Assembly (NCBI RefSeq): GCF_910592395.1
Contig: NC_088316.1
Location: 17,918,001 to 17,982,000, forward strand
From: Lineus longissimus
Taxonomy: Eukaryota > Nemertea > Pilidiophora > Heteronemertea > Lineidae
Direction: 5' to 3'
Length of the DNA: 64,000 nt
Shown: positions 1 to 11,882 of the stretch, piece by piece
Layout: every line of letters begins with the position of its first letter
Position numbering within the stretch: position 1 is the stretch's first letter
The notes under the pieces: generated by a model
Database searches by the model: none
What the model was told of the DNA's origin: nothing
The model's input: only the letters and a program-made list of their open reading frames with translations
Translations under genes and position numbers: made by a program

Positions 1-27
1 GACAAACATTGTATTGATTCAACTTAC

Positions 28-190
28 CCTTTAGTTTTTCTCTCGTGCTGCCTTTGGCTTTACCAAGAGGAACGCTGTTCTTATTTCCAACATCAGCACA
101 GGAATAAAGCACAAAAACACAAGCTGTCAGAAATAAACATTGAATGGAGGCCCTTGGCCTTTGCCAGCAGGTCCTGATGAGAGCCCCCAT
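28..190 (-). CDS. Probable first coding exon of an unidentified secreted or membrane protein (partial)
   Basis: On the minus strand an ATG at 190-188 opens 54 codons and ends at a strong donor (GTAAGT, complement of 22-27) in phase 1. The peptide has a basic start (MGALIRTCWQRPR), then a hydrophobic stretch of about 15 residues (CLFLTACVFVLYSC), then a polar, lysine-rich tail. That is the shape of a signal peptide or a type II signal anchor, so the product probably enters the secretory pathway. The rest of the gene lies outside the window to the left and I do not recognise the family. It faces away from SRA1, whose ATG is at 604, so the two may share a promoter. Support is the single open frame plus the good donor; a non-coding origin is possible. 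Confidence 0.5.
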
Positions 191-603
191 TTCATTCACT
201 GTGTACAGGATTCCTGTGTTATAAATCGGTAAAATCTTTATATCTACATGTGCCTCATCACTACAACTTCATGACTGATGCATGAATTCAGTGATCAGTT
301 CATAATAGGCGGTTCAATCGTCACTTATTCCTTCATCATGTTGATTTCAACATAGATCAGTCTCCTTAACAGCTCTTCTAGCAGTGACTGCCCTCCCCCT
401 GAAAAACCTCAGGTGCAACCAATCATAAATTTACACAGTATCTATGCAAATCCTTAGGTAGGTTAAGAGTAATTTAGTTTTTCATTCCTGCCTGAAATAA
501 ATTTGATGAGAAAATTGCAATAATAATTGTCTAAAAAGTATTTCCAGAAAACTTGGGTCTTTTCTGATTGGCCAAAACTGACGGATCATGTGACTTGGCC
601 AAA
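191..603. promoter_or_regulatory. Putative bidirectional promoter between the left-edge gene and SRA1
   Basis: This 413-bp spacer separates two divergent start codons. Close to the SRA1 start there is an inverted CCAAT box (ATTGG, about 567-571) and an E-box-like TCATGTGA (about 587-594). The SRA1 ATG sits in AAAATGGCAG, which resembles the YY1 element often found over start codons of TATA-less genes. No TATA box is obvious. The two 5' ends are not mapped, so UTR and promoter cannot be separated. The assignment is by inference from gene orientation. Confidence 0.4.
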
Positions 604-2526
604 ATGGCAGAAACCAGACCTGGTGAGTTGGCAAGAAATTTCACCAATTTTCTCCCATTTTTTCGCCTAAACCGCTAATAAAACCTTCATGAGTGTCGTA
701 TAGGCAGGCAGAAATGTGAGGGTGGGTGGGGCAAAGTAATTCAGTCTAACATCCATCTGTCGTTGGCAGGAAACCATGAGAGGGGCTGGAATGACCCACC
801 TGTAATCTTACACAACCCATCAGCTGAAAACAGGACTCCAAAGAAAAATTTATTGAACAAGCGAGTCGCCTATCCTGCTGGCAGTAGTGGAAGTGGAACT
901 GTGAATCAATCACCTGGTAAATATATCCAATTTCTTTGTGCTGCCTGGCATCCAGAATGTGGGGGCCAAAAGTCAATACATTTTATCAATCAAGTGCTGT
1001 ACATTTCATTAATCATTTTAGGTTCTGTCTCATGAAATGCGGTAATGTTGATTGTTGCGTCATGAAATCTCAAGATGAACAGCTTGTTGGATCTTTATAG
1101 GTTGAAATCATAGCCAATGGTTTTTTTCTTCTTCAGGACCAGGACCAGGCTCTAACAATGCTAGTACACCTCCCACTGCTCCTACTCCTGGTACAGTCAC
1201 ATCACCTGGACTGCCTCAGTCATCACCAGCCCCACCAAAACCTGCTGTATTCTCGCCAGCATCCAACAGTACCAGCATTTCCACGCCAAAACTGCCAGCA
1301 AACAGCAATATTGGGGATGAAGTAGAAAAGCTGGGAACAGTTTTGGAGAAATTGGAGGAGATTCAAATTCAGTTAAAAGTAAATTACATTGACATATTTG
1401 CAAAAGTTACAAAGCTCATCCTTCAATACGCCTTTATCTCCTTTTGTAAACTAATCGGCGGTTATTGACTTGTACACCATACACATCTCTCTTTCACTTC
1501 TCATTAATGTTATATTTCAGCCAAGAGTGCAAGCGGATATAAAAAAAAGATTGACCATATTCCAGGAGTTTTGGAAAGATGGGAAAATTTCAAGTCATGT
1601 AAAATTAAAGATGATGGCTCTTGCACAAGGTAAATGATCAAACTGCAGTGGTTGTTGCAATAATGCTTCAGAGATTGCTCCAGTATCTCAAAGATTCCTC
1701 CTGTAATTCCTAAGTACATTGTAAACAAGCTGAATAGAGAGGGCTGAATGGCTTTCACTAGCTGCCCTCCAAAATATCCCCCCTCCCACACACACACACA
1801 CGCTGCCACACTGATCTAACTTATTTACATATACATACTATAGATCCATGCACTTGATTGGGACCAACGTTTACGAAAACGTCGCGTCACGTCACGTTAC
1901 AGTAATGTAAAATGCATGGTGACGTGACGACGGCCAACACTACGTCATGTAAACGTTGTTCCCAATCAAGTGCATGAATCTATAGTGAGGATTGATATGT
2001 GCCACATGTTTGCAATTTATCAAGATTGTCTTGTTATTTTTCAGCTTTAGAAGCTAGAAACTGTGATGAGGCTCACACCATCCATCTTGGTTTGATGCTG
2101 GATTATACTAATGAAGTCGGACAGTGGATGGTTGGAATAAAAAAGCTGATATACGAAACCAGAAGTCTTCCTAAACCTGTGGTTGAACAGGAAACTGTGG
2201 GATGTGTTGATGTAAACGGAGATGCTACTAACAATTCAAACTCAGAGTCTGTTAACTCAAAGTCAAATGCTGAATCTTCAATCCAAAATCCTACAACTTT
2301 AATCTCAAACCCTGAAACTGCTGTTTCAAAAATGGAGGATGTGACCTTGAACTCTGAGGTTGAAATCTCAAATCTTGAATCTGTTTCCTCTATGACTGAA
2401 AATCCGGAGGACAAAATTTCAGCAGATTCGGAAAGATGTTCTGAAAAAGTGGAGAGTGATCTGCCTGAATGTGACCGAGTTTCAAGAAGTACTTCTGAAA
2501 GCACAGAATCAGGCATAGGATTTTGA
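604..2526 (+). CDS. SRA1: SRA1, steroid receptor RNA activator protein
   Basis: Five exons, 604-622, 770-916, 1137-1378, 1521-1629 and 2045-2526, join in phase to give 332 residues. The start MAETRPG is followed by the family hallmark NHERGWNDPP. A Pro/Ser/Thr linker (exon 3) comes next, then the conserved helical SRA1 domain across exons 4-5, including the signature EVGQWMVGIKKLI. In vertebrates this protein and its RNA modulate nuclear-receptor transcription. Vertebrate SRA1 is about 236 residues. The extra length here is a C-terminal tail of about 120 residues rich in Ser, Asn and Glu, with repeated SNxES-like phrases and an end at ESGIGF, of unknown role. Exon 1 holds only six full codons, and retention of intron 1 would stop the frame at 676-678. 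The identification rests on clear family similarity at both ends of the domain. Confidence 0.93.
1788..1802. repeat. (CA)n microsatellite
   Basis: A short CA run in SRA1 intron 4, just before the inverted-repeat element. A similar run occurs at 13389-13405. Confidence 0.9.
1838..1985. mobile_element. 148-bp inverted-repeat element (MITE-like) in SRA1 intron 4
   Basis: The arms begin CTATAGATCCATGCACTTGA and end in the reverse complement, about 37 bp each with a few mismatches. Between them is a CpG-rich core that is itself partly palindromic (ACGTCGCGTCACGTCACG against GACGTGACGACGG). It has no coding capacity, so it would be a non-autonomous element. The superfamily is not clear from the ends. 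Confidence 0.7.
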
Positions 2527-2884
2527 TTGAGAGTGGTCTTTTTAACATGCTTTAGCAGTTGGTACATATTGGCAATGCAAGATTCTTTGTTGCTATCAGT
2601 GGATATTTCTGTCATGTTATGTAATAATGGTTAAACTGCAAATTTATTTCACGGATTCAAAAAAATGGTGGCATACCTTTATAGCGATATGCAGTATCTT
2701 AGATGACAATTTCAAGAATGTTGAAGTGCCTTCTTTGGGCTTGGTTAACTTTGGTTAACTATGCCATCTTGTGGAATGATATTAACTATTGGCCAAGCTT
2801 CAATTTATTAACTGGTCTTCAGGTCTGTTCTGTGATATGTTGTATATGCTTTTGAAAATGCGTGGACGTCCTGTTTTCAACTTG

Positions 2885-2890
2885 AATAAA
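2885..2890 (+). terminator. Polyadenylation signal for SRA1
   Basis: AATAAA lies 359 bp after the SRA1 stop codon and is the first canonical hexamer in a good position. It would give a 3' UTR of about 380 nt. The cleavage site is not visible. Confidence 0.6.
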
Positions 2891-2949
2891 TTTTCATTAT
2901 CTATATAAAGCAGAAGAAGAAGACCTGTTATTTTTGTTCCAAAAGTGGA

Positions 2950-4295
2950 ATGCTGTTTTTTAAGCTGACGGATGGACAACGTTGGAAGAGTACACATCTA
3001 GATAAGACAGAGTACACATAGTGAAGGGGCATGGCACATCCACCAAATACTTGGTACACTGGGACTGTACCTTCCCATAACAGGCTGCCACAACCAGACC
3101 TGATAATACAGCATATGCTGTCACAACCAGACCTGATAGACAGGAGATGCTGGCACAACCAGACCTGATGAGATTGCAGATGCTGCCAAAACTCCTCAGG
3201 GCAAGCTTGGCACATTGCATAGTTTTCCTTGAGTGGTTAACCACATAAGGGAAAAAAACCACACAAGAGTCCAATGAAGATGAAAATTACCACCTTAGCT
3301 ACTGTTGCAAACACGGAAGAACGACCGGATGGACGGATGGACAACGTTGGAAGAGTACACATCTAGATTAAACAGAGTACACATAGTGAAGGGGCATGGC
3401 ACATCCACCAAAGACTTGGTACACTGTGACCGTCTTGAGTGAATATGCCACATGATTTCACAATTCCTTGGTGACTTTTTCTTTTGTCTGTCTGGATAAT
3501 GCTTGCGGCTAGTTATTAGACCGTTCTCCTGATCTTTAGTGTCGTTTTTATGACATCGTTGATATTTGTATTCATGAGGCGATGGGACCTGTCATGCCAG
3601 GGAGAGGAAAGATACAAGACATTGGTGAGGGGTTGTATGCCAGATGAGGACCGAGGCTGGCCAGAGAAAGTATGTTGTATTCCCAGGACCAGGGTTGGGC
3701 CATACACCAGTTAATCTGGAACAGGGATGGCATGCCTGGTCACACACAGGGCTGGCCAAAAGGTGAGGGTCCCCAAAAGACCAGTCAGAGTTTTTCATGG
3801 TACGCCAGATCTTTTTTTGACACCAGTACTCTGACTGGGGGTCAAGTTTCTCCGGAGACTTCCACCAGGGTGCAATGGTAGTCATCTCCAGTGAAACAAA
3901 CCTGAAAGTTCCAATTTACCACAAATGAAAAATACCCGATATTCGTACTTGAGTAAAGCAAGCAATGGTGTGGTGCCGAAAATTAAAGTACGACAATCTG
4001 CCTGCAACTTAAACACGTAGGTTATACAAAATATGACGCATTTTTCTTTCTTGACCTGCTTTATGGCATGTATATGTATTTCTTATACAAACAAACTGGT
4101 GAATTCCCAATGCATTTTTTTTAAAGACGTTCTTGCAAATGCAATGAGACAGTAGCGCACCATATCTCTTCTCCCCTTCATAGCTCGCCATGTTGCCAGA
4201 GAGTGCACCAAGTCTTTGCTGGATGTGCCATGCCCCTTCACTATGCGCACTCTGTCTGACCTAGATGTGTACTCTCCCAACGTAGTGCACCATAT
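2950..4295. repeat. Three copies of a dispersed ~95-bp repeat plus a short tandem array
   Basis: A segment containing TGGACAACGTTGGAAGAGTA and GGGGCATGGCACATCCACCA occurs at about 2968-3060 and 3330-3425 in the same direction. It recurs inverted and more diverged at about 4205-4290. Between the first two copies, 3085-3185, a motif CACAACCAGACCTGAT is repeated three times about 40 bp apart. The surrounding 3.6-4.8 kb stretch has Pro/Trp-rich open frames in several registers but no splice-consistent gene. Confidence 0.6.
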
Positions 4296-7200
4296 CTCTA
4301 CTGGGTGGGCCTTGTCTCCGACCTTAGGAAAAATGTGACCTGGCCCACACCTGGCTGCCCAAGGTCAATAAGCCACCCTGGGCCAAGCCTGGTCCTGACC
4401 TGGCTATATTGATGTATATTTGGTGGCACGTTCTGCATGAGAGAAAGGACTTTGGGAGGATTCACCAGTCTTCTAAGATGACTGTGGTCCCAAGTAGTAC
4501 TCAAGTTGTACTTAAAGAGTTGTCAGGTAGATATCGGGTACAACCAGTCTCGTGAGATCAGATAACCGACTGGCAGATGATGTTGGTTGCTCCATTGTCC
4601 GTCCTTGTGAGATGATTACCATGGTACAACCAAATCAGTTGTCTTGTATCACCCATGTAGAACGCAAGTGTAATGTTGTCGTGTACAGCTAAAGGACCCT
4701 TTGAAGGTTGTGTCATGCCTTCCCAACCTGACCAGATAACCAGCTGGAAGGGGTTGGTTACGTAGGCTGTCCTGTCGGTGCAGGGCCATCTCGGCCTAAC
4801 GCCAACTCAGCTTACCAACTCGGCCTCGGCCCGGACCAACTCGGCCTGGGTAAAAAACCAACTCTGCCTGGGTTATATACTTTGTGAATTCAGTGTTCAC
4901 CATGGTAAATGAGAGTGAACCATGCTCACCATGGTGAAGTCTTATCCGTGTGGGGTTTTTCAGCCTGCTTTTTTTCCAGGCGCAGCACACGGACAAAATG
5001 ATTTCTCCAAGCTGTACCCCTGATTCACTGTATCACCTTTAAGGCTAGGCGCAGCCCAAAGGTTTGTGTAATACCATTTATATCCCTCGGTATTGATCCC
5101 ATACATGTTGCTGTGGCACATGCCTAACTTCTTCATCAAAAAGTGGTTACTCTTAGTAGCTATGTAGGACATGCTACTGACGAGCTGCGAGCGATAATGT
5201 TCACGGCGAACATTAACCCATGATTTCCTCAGGATGGCATGATAATGGATGACATGACTGCAAACTAATACTGATGCCAGTAACTCAACTGTTATGATAA
5301 AACATTCGTCAAAGTTGTCGTCACTGCCATGTGCCTCCATCTGAGCTAAGAAATTGGAACTACATGTATACTTTGAATAAAATCAAAAATATCGCCCGTT
5401 TTTAGGGCGGGGGACGATTTGAAACTGGAACCCCAAACCAGTTACCGCAGATCCGTCATTCATCATGTCTAAGCAAGTATGAACCTGGTTTAATCATGCG
5501 GCTTATCTTACTATACATATGCAGTCAAGTTCTTTATATACCCGTCTGTTTCTGCCCGCATTCCTCCCATGGGTACGTCGTCTATACGTTTCATTTAGTA
5601 CTGTTGGTCCACGGTAGGGGAGCTACAGGGAGGGGTGCTTGAATTGACCAGAACTTGGTATAACCTTGGAGTAATTATCTTGACAGGTATAACTGGCCTA
5701 AAGACTGATCCAGGGTAGTCTCTTAATGTAATTAAGGATGACTTTGATCTTCTGCTCTCCTCAGTCAGATAAACAGCTACACAAAACTTGAGGCGGAGAA
5801 AAGACAACCTGGATCATGTCACATCTAGTCGAGACAAGGTTCACCCAGGCTGTACAGATAGGGGTCATTCAAACGCACTCCAACGCAGATTTGGAGGCCT
5901 TTGCAAGGCCTTCGCGTTGGCTCGCTCGTCTCCACCCATGTAGCGAAACGTCCTCCATGTAGCGAAACGACCATACCCATCATGTAGCGGAACGACTCCA
6001 CCCATGTAGCGAAACGACCTACCATGTAGCGAAACGACCGCCACATGTAGCGAAACGACTTGTAGCGAACTGGCAATGTAGCGAAACGACAGTAATTCCT
6101 TAAAATATATAGCCATCATCAATCAAGAGGAACGTACCGTAAACAAGTGTGGCACTCGCCTTGCCTCGCCTCCCTCCCCCGAACTGAGTCGTAGGCATGA
6201 TGAAAGAAACACTTGAACAATTGGCTAAATGAGATGAGATGTTCTCTCCGAAATCGACCAAAGTTTGTGAGGGGTATCAGGCTGTTTCGCTACATTGCCA
6301 GTTGAAAGAATTACATCTCATGGGCAGAAAGAACGGTAGGGTGGAGTCCTGATGCATCCTGTTGTTGGTCTTTGACTGGAGATCATAATCACTCGGGGTA
6401 GTTCTGTGATCCTTTTTTATGATGTGAGCATTTGCACAAAGACTTAGTGGTAGATGCCGCAGGGAGGGACAATGTCACAACGTCTGATGATGCTCCAGGG
6501 TAAAATTGATGTGGATGCATGAAATCTCGACCCCCCTACAAAATGAGTAGTCCTTTGTGGACCCAAACTGTTCAAGCGATGCTGCAAGGACAATGTTGCC
6601 ACCTGTGGACAGCCCATGCTGGTGTTGAACAGATTGTGACAATCTGACATTGTCCCTGGGGGGTTTGAAGCTGAGAAGCGAACATTAACCCCCGATTTCC
6701 TCAGAATGAGATTTCGGGGAACACGATAATCTGTATCAAAACAAAGGGACTTTTTTTAGCATGACTAGGATTGTGGTTCGGGGCTTATCTTATAATGAAT
6801 GCCACTGGTTTTTTACCCAGCATGAAAACAGCTCGAGTGGTAGTGAACTACCATGCAAACAAATATTATGATCAATGGACACTTCCCCTTGGGTGCAAAG
6901 GTCAGTATGCGCTTGTAGTCCAAGACAGTGGTTCTGGTCGTTGCAACCTTATGCATAATCCACTTGGTAAGATGACCTCGGGGGGGGGGGGATTTTTTAT
7001 TTGACCAATTTTTAAGGTCAATATCTGGTAAGCACAACAGTGGCTCCGATGAAAAGTTTCGATTAGTGATGGTGTGTCAACAGGCAAGTCAATAAGAAAA
7101 AAAATGTTTCTCTTTCAAAAAAACTTTATTGCTGTACATTACAAAGAAAACAGATGACGATTTGGAATGTAGTGTAGGAGGAAACCCGCATACCGGGAGA

Positions 7201-8935
7201 AAACCTACGCAGTCGGAGGGAGTCGCCATCTCCATCACACAGGTGACAGGTGCTTATGTTTGAAATGACTTAATACATTGTATATTATAGTTCATACAAT
7301 GATCGTAGTACATTATTTTTTGGCACCACTCCGAAAGCCCAATACAAGAAGAGGACCGGGAGATATGATAGTTTTTCTATCCCTTTAAGACGTGGTCAAC
7401 TTCTTTACAAGATGTCACAAAGAAACACTGATAAGTGTCCTTGCAACACAATGCTAAATTGAGATCAAAAACAATAGACTCAACTACATGTACTCCACCA
7501 CAATGGTTTGAGTTAGCACTAAACCTCTCCATGCATTCATCATGTTTATGATACATGAATAGCTATTGTATTAAAACCTATTGTTCATGCCTTCAGGTGA
7601 GCCATGTGAGCTTACAATAGATTTGGTCACTGCTGATGATTTGAATAACAAAGGAACCACATTTGTCATGGCCACTGGACAGAGCTGGCTGCCACTTAGC
7701 ATAACAAAGGGAGCAGTTATGACATGTCGTTTGCATGACAAAAGAGGTGACCTCGACAGGGCAAAGATTAAAAGTTGGCTTTGCCATACTTTTTGCCAAG
7801 TCATGGAGTCTAGATCTCATTAGACATTTTACAAAATATTTACATGCAAGATTTACAAATACATTCATACAGGACAAAAGTTTTAAAACGTCTAAAAGTT
7901 GACGTTTTTAAGCTACACTTTTCTCAATCAATTCAGTATCATGTAAAAAATTGTCATCAAGGAACCATTGTGATCACTCATTGCCCAAGGTGATGTACCC
8001 ATGGACAACATCATCATCAACAATTTGGGGTCACTGGTAAGCCATAACAAAACATGCATGCATGCCACCATTGTCGAATGACATGCTTTGACAACGGCTC
8101 ACAGTGTGACCACTAGGGAAGGATCAGTCTTTAAATTTCGAATAAAACAGTGAGAGTTTTAAATCTGACTGTTTTAGTTCAACTGGAAAGATGTTTTGGT
8201 ATTTCTTCAAGGAGGAAATTCAAATTCAACAATTCACTGTTGGTCATTTGTCTCGAGCATGATAGTACATGTATTGAGCAACTGAACCAGCCAGTGTGAT
8301 GTAAGGTCACGGGCATCAGAGCCCAGGCCATGTCAGTTGATTCTGTGGTACTGATGAGATTGAGAAACAGTATGAAAGGCCTACAGTTCCATCAGACACA
8401 TGTTTTCTTGTTTCGTGGGGTCAGCGAAACAAGAACACATGGACCCCATGTCAAAAGTGATGGATATACCAGTAAATATCTGATGAATTCGGTGATTTTT
8501 AAGCATACAAATAACTTTTGCCTGAAAAGAATTTCAGGGTCCTCATCTGGCAGCTGTTGGCTTCTCTGGTAGCCACAAACAACCCATCCCCCAAATTGTT
8601 ATTCCTTCTTATCTAAAGAACAAAACTTAGCTTGAAAATTATTTTGTTTGGGTTCTGGAGCGACTTATCATTGGCTCCCTTGTTAGCCATAAACAAGCCA
8701 TAATGATAATTTCAATCCCTTCTTTGAAAAGTGTAAGATTTTGAACCATGGCACAAGTCATGATCATAACCAAACATAGATTAAAACAATCTATGCTTGT
8801 CATAAGCAGAGTAAATATTTGCCTTCTCACCATCAGAAAAATTTGAATTTTCATTAAATCACCTTTCAATCAGATATTTTGATAAAACGATAAAGCCTAC
8901 AGTGACAAAATACAATCTAACCGTCATACTGTTAC
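4296..8935. other. Intergenic stretch, no gene supported
   Basis: Frames here are short and lack paired splice signals. About 4790-4880 holds a short imperfect array of the phrase CCAACTCGGCCT. About 5205-5240 and 6678-6715 share the dispersed phrase GAACATTAACCC followed by GATTTCCTCAG. Around 7170-7215 a segment resembles the (C)GGTTTCCTCC-type tails of invertebrate SINEs, on the minus strand. Elements built from GTAGCGAAACGA are listed separately. Confidence 0.5.
5862..6305. mobile_element. Rearranged copy of an element with GTAGCGAAACGA subterminal repeats
   Basis: From about 5862 a conserved internal segment (GGGGTCATTCAAACGCACTC onward) leads into eight hits to GTAGCGAAACGA between 5938 and 6090, spaced about 15-25 bp. 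It ends CTGGCAATGTAGCGAAACGA. About 190 bp further, at 6268-6300, the opposite end of the same family appears as an isolated fragment (CAGGCTGTTTCGCTACATTG). The fuller copy at 19512-20214 has both ends in proper inverted arrangement, so this copy seems broken or rearranged. No transposase is present. Confidence 0.7.
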
Positions 8936-10283
8936 TTGACGGCGATGGGAGCATGGTTGGGATGTGCTGGGTCAACAACATCCTTCTCCCTTCTGTGGGA
9001 CGGCTCATCATGCTGAAAAGAAAAAGACAACATAAAATTAAGGTTGTTCATTCATGCTCAAGTTGATAATTCAATGTCAAGGGGCCGGGCCATTGTGCTG
9101 ACCGTATAATCTTGTGGTAGCAGACAATTCATGCTGGTTAAGAAAAGTGCTATAGGTTTCAGACGAAGAACTTTTCGAAAACATCTTCTCTATTAAACCT
9201 TCATTTAGGACTCTCACGCTGAGCGCTGCTTTGGATGAGCAAGAGACACAAATCTGTGTTCCTCCCCGACATGCCTGATTTCATTACAATGACTAATTCT
9301 ATCCTTAATCAGCAGTTTCAGAGGGAGGTAAAGGACTAGAATTTGGGAAGTTTTGTCAAAAGGGCGGTTTGGTTAAGGAGCATTTTCCAAGTCATTATTT
9401 TGAGCCGAGGTTTAGCTCCACCCTTGTGGTTTTGGTTAGTCAATCAATACCGACATTGCACCAACCCAAGCGGCCTAACCATAACCGCTGAACTCAAAAC
9501 GAGGCTTTGTTGGCACATGGTGCATTTACACAAGTGCGGTTCATTCTAAATCCAGGTATTTTAGAATACTAACAACGCGATTTTCATCAGAATTGCACAG
9601 ATGATAGTTTTAACCATTCTTTATATTGAGTGCAAAAAGGTGTTGTCATAATACTGCTTATGTAATAAAACAACACACTTTTACTTTTATTTAATACTTG
9701 CAACCAGACCCTGACCATCACTACCAAAGGGTTTCTACCGAGTCTTCAGCTATTGTTTATCAGCAACAGTTGATATTCATGCTCATTACAAATAAGTGCC
9801 TGGGCAGCTTTCCAAAGAGGAATCAAAAGGCAGCCGCAAGGTAGGCAAGATAAGTTTAACACAAAGTCACCAATAGGGGTCTCTCACCTCTCAGAGTATG
9901 TCGAAACTATTCACGCTGTATGAGGGATACATTTAGTGCTGAATATAACCTGACCCAGTGCTCTTACTTTGCATATTAGTCACCTGAAGATGGCCAATTT
10001 AACCCCCCCCCCCCCCCCCTCCTGCTTATAGTCCCCCTTCAACGTGATTAAAGCCTTTGACTTTGCATGTACATAACTAAATTATCCTGTTTACAACCAA
10101 GAACATTCTTTATCGTCCAGTTCTTTTTGCAACATTTTATTGTTTTACTAATTGAGATTGGTCCAAACTATCATCACCGCGAGTTTGATGAAAATTGCAC
10201 TGTAATTGGTGTCGCAAAAATAACATTTGAAAATTGTTCCTCAACAGAGAGCTCACGATCTCTAAATCAGGCCAATGGCTATA

Positions 10284-10424
10284 CCTTAGGCACCTATTCC
10301 ATAAAACTACACGGTATACTACACTATACGCGAACAATGGCTTCACAAAGGGTGCATGACCATGAAACTATTGTTCGCGTATAGTATAGTATAGGGTATA
10401 GCTCTATGGAATAGGTGCCTAAGG
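10284..10424. mobile_element. ~140-bp palindromic MITE-like element
   Basis: Arms CCTTAGGCACCTATTCCAT and its reverse complement bracket a further inverted pair made of ACACTATACGCGAACAATGG and its complement. The whole sequence can fold into one long imperfect hairpin. It has no coding capacity. The flanks are not clear enough to name a target-site duplication. Confidence 0.7.
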
Positions 10425-11824
10425 GGGCTAAACTTTAGAATCCCCGATCGGAAATGACGTAGTTTGATCGCATTCAACTATAAATCCATTGAACAGTGGT
10501 GCTTGGTTAGTCAACCGATGACCTTTTTTTGGGGTGTGATCGGGGATTGTAAACTCGTTCCCCTAAGGGCATTTGAAAAACTGAAATTGATTTGTTTATA
10601 TTACCGTGTGATGGCATCCTTCCGTAGGTATGAGATAGGCTGTCCTCATGGTGGCTGCAGGGTATCATGTCAGGGCTCGATGTCCGTAGCTTTCTGTAAG
10701 TCCAGAGAGTCCCTTTCGAGTTAAGATTGTCATTCTAGTCAATTAGAATATTGTCATAATAGTCTATTAGAATGACGGCCATTTAAGTGTCCTTCCCATC
10801 CACACAGTAAACACGTTCCCTTCTTCATCTTAGCGAAGGTTCTCCTTGAATTGGTCTGTCAAGGCATCGTTTGCTGAACTGTGGTTCATCACTCCTGCAC
10901 ATGGATATCCCTCAGCGCAACCATTCGATCCACTGAATCCACTCGAATCTCCGTCGTCTGCCCGTATCTGTGAGCGACTGGAAAACAAAATTTAAGGTTA
11001 CTCCATTATTCTACCATGATTGATGCATGTGCCGTAGGGCCTTTCATTCAGTTTTATCAAATTTACCAGTTAATTTTCTAAAAGGCTTAGAATACTGACG
11101 ACCACAACGCTAGAGTACTTGACACTTGATTAGCAATTCAATTCCAAACTGAGGTTGCTCGTGCAGTTTGAAGATAAAATCAACCATTTTGCGACTTGAT
11201 GAAACGAACTCAGCCCATGGCGTGTTCACCCATTTACCGTCTTGTCATCTGTTTATATTTACCATATACGCATTGGATTCCTTTGTCATCCAAAATAGTT
11301 GAGAGTCACATCTACCATAGCACGAATTGTAGACTGTGGTTGAGTGGTTGGATCTTCTCGACAGCCATCATCTCAATCTGCAGAGGGCTAGATAACAGGA
11401 AAAATACATTCAAGGACCTATCTCAAAATGAATAGATTGAAACCAAAAGATTTTCTTCTTTTCATATGGGCGAGATGGTTGTCAGTTGACAGCGTTTTCT
11501 TGGGAATAAAATGTTGATCGGCAAACTTTTTGGCAGGCGTAATCTTCATGAATCCTGGCCAATTTCATTTGTTGAAGACATGAAGACAGAGTCTTCAGTT
11601 TTTAGTCATAATATTAATAAGGGGTTAGAGGGTTCACAGAAAAGAAATAATTTCTTTTGGCTTCAGTCTATTTGGGATGATTCCTATGTATAAGTTGACA
11701 TTAATTTCAATGACACCCATTAAGTTCTACTTCTTTTTTTATTATTTTTCTCTGATCAACTCCTAATTATTTGGTCGTCAAGATTCAGATCAAAATTTCA
11801 CCCTGTAGACTGCAACATCGTCTT

Positions 11825-11882
11825 TTGTGTCCCTTGTCCCTGTGTCCCTTGTCCTTGTGTCCCTTGTCCTTGTGGCCCTTGT
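11825..11882. repeat. Short tandem array, 18-bp unit
   Basis: The phrase GTGTCCCTTGTCC(C/T)T is repeated three to four times, the last copy changed to GTGGCCCTTGTAC. It is a small minisatellite in intergenic DNA. Confidence 0.7.

Noticed and set aside
2103-2615. 170-codon minus-strand frame opposite SRA1 exon 5
   Set aside because: It is an antisense shadow of the Ser/Asn/Glu-rich coding exon, with no splice signals of its own.
4960-5340. 126-codon minus-strand frame starting MEAHGSDDNFDE
   Set aside because: It has no family features, overlaps a dispersed repeat phrase at 5205-5240, and has no supporting splice signals.
5940-6095. Regular GTAGCGAAACGA repeats suggesting a CRISPR-like array
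   Set aside because: The 12-bp repeats have 5-12 bp irregular gaps and inverted copies elsewhere, and lie in an animal genome next to other transposon ends.
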